From an uncultured Pseudobdellovibrionaceae bacterium (GTDB lineage Bacteria > Bdellovibrionota > Bdellovibrionia > Bdellovibrionales > Bdellovibrionaceae), in the NCBI GenBank assembly GCA_937900305.1, contig CALCCV010000094.1, positions 1-7,887 on the forward strand: a stretch of DNA of 7,887 nt, written 5' to 3'. The notes under the pieces were generated by a model. That model saw only the letters and a program-made list of their open reading frames with translations. It did not search any database and was not told the origin of the DNA. Every line of letters begins with the position of its first letter. The first letter of the stretch is position 1. This document shows, piece after piece, positions 5,943-7,887 of the stretch. A program made the position numbers and the translations under genes.

Positions 5943-7557
5943 TATCAAATCCATACTTCTGAACTGAATCATCCGCTTTGATTTTGACTCTAATGTAGTC
6001 GCCCCGCACAGTCGGAGAATGTGAGTCGTCGTTTGTTCCCGAAAGCTTGGTCACTAGAGCTCCCGCGCGATCGTACAGTTCGACGAAGTCGAAGCCTCTT
6101 TCCGTATCAAATTTTGAAAAATACAATGCCATCTCGCTAGCGCCGGGAACCGAAATTTCAAACTCCTCAACCCCATTGGCTTGGTAGGGATGCACCGTCG
6201 ATGCTGTTGCGTTGACGTACTGCCAGTTCGCGGGATCATTTGGATCGGGAGGAGCTATTGTATTCGTCAAAACGTTATAGGCATCAACCAAACCATTCGA
6301 AGCCACCTTACCTCGCAGTCCGCTGATGGGCTTTGCCGTTTTAATCAGACGCTCCCGCACTTCCAAATGTGTTATTCCCGGCTCCTGAGCCAAGAGCAGA
6401 GCCGCAATCCCTGATACATGCGGAGTGGCCATGGACGTTCCCGACCAAGACTTGTAGCCCGCAGGGGTAGAAGAAACCACATTCACACCGGGCGCACCAA
6501 CGTGCACGCTGCGCTTACCAAAATTCGAAAAATAAGCTAATTCACCCTTATTATTAATTGCGGCAACTGACAAAACATTCGGAACTTCATAAGACGCTGG
6601 ATAAGAAGGAACTGCATCGTTATTGGACCCATCGTTGCCGGCCGCCGCCACAAACAAAACCCCTTTGGCATTGGCCCGCTCAATGGATTCTTTCAAAGCT
6701 TGCGAAACTCCACCGCCGCCCCAAGAGTTACTTAGTACATTTGCACCCATTTTCGTTGCATAATCGATCGCCTTGACTGCGTCTGCTAAAGTTCCCGATC
6801 CGCCCGCCGTCAAAAATTTTACACCCATGAGTCGAACATCCCAATTGACGCCGACAAGACCAACTCCGTCGTTGCCTCTGCCACCGATCGTTCCTGAGCA
6901 ATGAGAACCATGCCCGTGATCGTCTTTTGGATCGCCGGAATTTGTAACTGCGTTGTAGCCGTAGATGTCGTCCACGACGCCATTGCCATCGTCGTCAACC
7001 CCAGCTTGACCATTTTTTTCGGCGTCGTTGGTCCAAGCATTTGCCGCGAGATCAGGAAGAATGTAGTCGAGTCCCGTATCAATGACTGCCACCACAATCT
7101 TTCTTGAGCCCGTCTGGATATCCCAAGCTTTTTCGATCCCGATGTCGACCCCAGAAACTCCCGCTGCTCCCGTAGAATCAGCCTGACCAAAATTAATTAA
7201 TCCCCAGAGCTGCTCAAGCATCGGATCATCGGATTTGCGGCTTGTTCGGTAAATAAAGTTTGGCTCAGCCGCTTCAACCATTTCATTTTGACTGAGACTC
7301 TTTAAGGCAAACGAAGATTGTTCAAACGACGCACCTTGAACTAAAACCCATGGAGAATCCGATAAGGAAGATTTAACGTACATCCCGAGTTCACGGGAAA
7401 GGGCTTGGAAGTCACTTTTGACCGACGCAAACGCAGGCCGCAATTTGACTAGATATTCACCGGGCACAGCCTCGGGCTCACTGGCAAAGGCCATTGAAGT
7501 CGAAAATATCAAAACTCCACTCGCCCACAGCGCGGCTCGATCCATAAGCCATTTCAT
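5920..7557 (-). CDS. Secreted subtilisin-like (S8) serine protease with CUB-like C-terminal domain
   Basis: This 545-residue preproprotein starts at the ATG at 7557, set by GGGAGGG six bases upstream. A signal peptide (residues 1-25) ends in Ala-Phe-Ala before Ser26. Residues about 31-105 form an I9-type propeptide, opening GEYLVKLRP and closing AAEPNFIYR, which normally acts as chaperone and inhibitor until cleaved. The S8 catalytic domain covers about 115-425, with Asp160 (VIDTG), His216 (GHGSH), oxyanion Asn308 (AAAGN) and Ser375 (GTSMATPH) all present. An Asp/Asn-rich loop at 188-197 (DDDGNGVVDD) looks like a calcium site. Residues about 450-545 resemble a CUB domain: a hydrophobic strand pattern, F-D-x-E-x-G-F-D-F-V-E-L-Y-D, L-S-G, then a closing G-F-D-I strand. 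This probably directs binding or stability outside the cell. The likely role is extracellular or periplasmic protein degradation. The gene appears monocistronic. Confidence 0.95.
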   Translation of the reverse strand: MKWLMDRAALWASGVLIFSTSMAFASEPEAVPGEYLVKLRPAFASVKSDFQALSRELGMYVKSSLSDSPWVLVQGASFEQSSFALKSLSQNEMVEAAEPNFIYRTSRKSDDPMLEQLWGLINFGQADSTGAAGVSGVDIGIEKAWDIQTGSRKIVVAVIDTGLDYILPDLAANAWTNDAEKNGQAGVDDDGNGVVDDIYGYNAVTNSGDPKDDHGHGSHCSGTIGGRGNDGVGLVGVNWDVRLMGVKFLTAGGSGTLADAVKAIDYATKMGANVLSNSWGGGGVSQALKESIERANAKGVLFVAAAGNDGSNNDAVPSYPASYEVPNVLSVAAINNKGELAYFSNFGKRSVHVGAPGVNVVSSTPAGYKSWSGTSMATPHVSGIAALLLAQEPGITHLEVRERLIKTAKPISGLRGKVASNGLVDAYNVLTNTIAPPDPNDPANWQYVNATASTVHPYQANGVEEFEISVPGASEMALYFSKFDTERGFDFVELYDRAGALVTKLSGTNDDSHSPTVRGDYIRVKIKADDSVQKYGFDITRVYFR

Positions 7558-7563
7558 TCAATA

Positions 7564-7570
7564 CCCTCCC
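7564..7570 (-). promoter_or_regulatory. Strong ribosome-binding site of the S8 protease
   Basis: GGGAGGG on the minus strand lies six bases before the ATG at 7557. It is the best Shine-Dalgarno match in the window and suggests efficient translation of the protease. Confidence 0.75.
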
Positions 7571-7736
7571 GAGAGCCCGCAGCCACTTGGCTTTCTGCGC
7601 GCCCAAATGATTTTTCGCACGTTATAAGCCAAAAGATGCTTCGCTCTGGGTGAACAAAAAAATCTTTGCCTGCTTAAAAAGGTTACTGATCAAGATTTCG
7701 TTGAGGTAGGCTTTTTATTTGACAAAATACATTCTG

Positions 7737-7756
7737 GTCTTTCGCAGGAGAAAGAC
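7737..7756. repeat. 7-bp inverted repeat
   Basis: GTCTTTC (7737-7743) and GAAAGAC (7750-7756) are perfect complements around a 6-base loop. On the plus strand the stem is followed by ATTTTAATT, only a weak terminator-like tail. GAAAGAC occurs again at 7800-7806, 50 bp away, so the half-site may be a repeated binding motif. Confidence 0.5.
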
Positions 7757-7786
7757 ATTTTAATTCGCTAAACAACAAAAAGTAAT

Positions 7787-7798
7787 CGACGATCGTCG
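7787..7798. repeat. 12-bp perfect palindrome, possible operator
   Basis: CGACGATCGTCG reads the same on both strands with no spacer. It lies about 230 bp upstream of the protease start and between two copies of GAAAGAC. A dimeric regulator could bind here. The distance makes control of the protease uncertain, and a gene beyond the right edge may be the target. Confidence 0.4.
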
Positions 7799-7887
7799 TG
7801 AAAGACGCGAACACTCCTGATTCAAGCTAATTTATGTGGTGGTGAGAAGTGGTCCTGGGTTCCCGCTAGACCCCGTCACCAGCTGGG

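Larger units (their letters stand above)
7558..7887. other. 330-bp region upstream of the protease without a convincing gene
   Basis: Beyond the protease ribosome-binding site I find no supported gene up to the contig end. On the minus strand a TATAAC (about 7622-7627) could be a -10 box for the protease, but no good -35 box is spaced for it. Short frames open to the right edge on both strands are too short to call. On the minus strand, 17 codons read in from the edge to a TAA at 7834-7832 could be the tail of an upstream gene. The region holds the repeats listed separately. Confidence 0.5.

Noticed and set aside
6819..7190. Alternative minus-strand frame inside the protease
   Set aside because: It overlaps the S8 catalytic core in another frame and is a shadow of that gene.
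7719..7747. TTGACA as a -35 box on the plus strand
   Set aside because: The bases 16-18 positions downstream (around TCGCAG) do not resemble a -10 box, and no gene follows closely.
7832..7887. Short open frames at the right edge as partial genes
   Set aside because: Only about 16-17 codons are visible on either strand with no recognisable motif, too little to call a gene.

Overview
The window is a 7.9-kb piece of a bacterial chromosome with ordinary, dense bacterial gene packing. Base composition is roughly balanced, with AT-rich gaps between genes. The bacterium is probably Gram-negative and possibly related to Bdellovibrio (Bdellovibrionota). That placement is an inference from three traits: ribosomal protein S6 next to a DUF2232 membrane protein, a secreted S8 protease with a CUB-like tail, and several exported or regulatory proteins of poorly known type. 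No marker here settles the taxonomy. The first 16 bases match the 3' end of a standard Illumina adapter, so the left edge is a library artefact and not genome.

Layout: (1) 1-1266, minus strand: rpsF (ribosomal protein S6) followed by a DUF2232-type polytopic membrane protein cut off by the contig edge. rpsF is preceded by two tight hairpins that could form an autoregulatory leader. (2) 1422-2126, plus strand: a cytoplasmic protein with one canonical and one degenerate FHA domain, divergent from rpsF. A candidate promoter sits so close to its ATG that the mRNA may be leaderless. (3) 4835-2205, minus strand: a two-gene operon. The first gene encodes an exported protein of unknown function with a broken zinc-protease-like motif and six cysteines. 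The second encodes a TPR-like helical-repeat protein ending in a probable winged-helix domain. (4) 5007-5942, plus strand: an alpha/beta hydrolase with a complete Ser-Asp-His triad. (5) 7557-5920, minus strand: a secreted subtilisin-like protease with signal peptide, I9-type propeptide, catalytic domain and CUB-like C-terminal domain. Its 3' end overlaps the hydrolase gene by 23 bp. (6) 7558-7887: 330 bp with no convincing gene, holding the protease ribosome-binding site, a 7-bp inverted repeat and a 12-bp perfect palindrome.

How the genes may work together: rpsF and DUF2232 belong to the widespread rpsF-rpsR-(DUF2232)-rplI neighbourhood, but rpsR is not between them here. The exported protein and the TPR/winged-helix protein are probably co-transcribed and may form a functional pair. 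The FHA protein implies Ser/Thr phospho-signalling. Nothing ties the hydrolase and the protease together except their overlapping ends. I see no CRISPR array, mobile element, tRNA or rRNA, and no clear multi-gene defence or secretion system. The least-described parts are the exported-protein/regulator pair and the tandem FHA protein.
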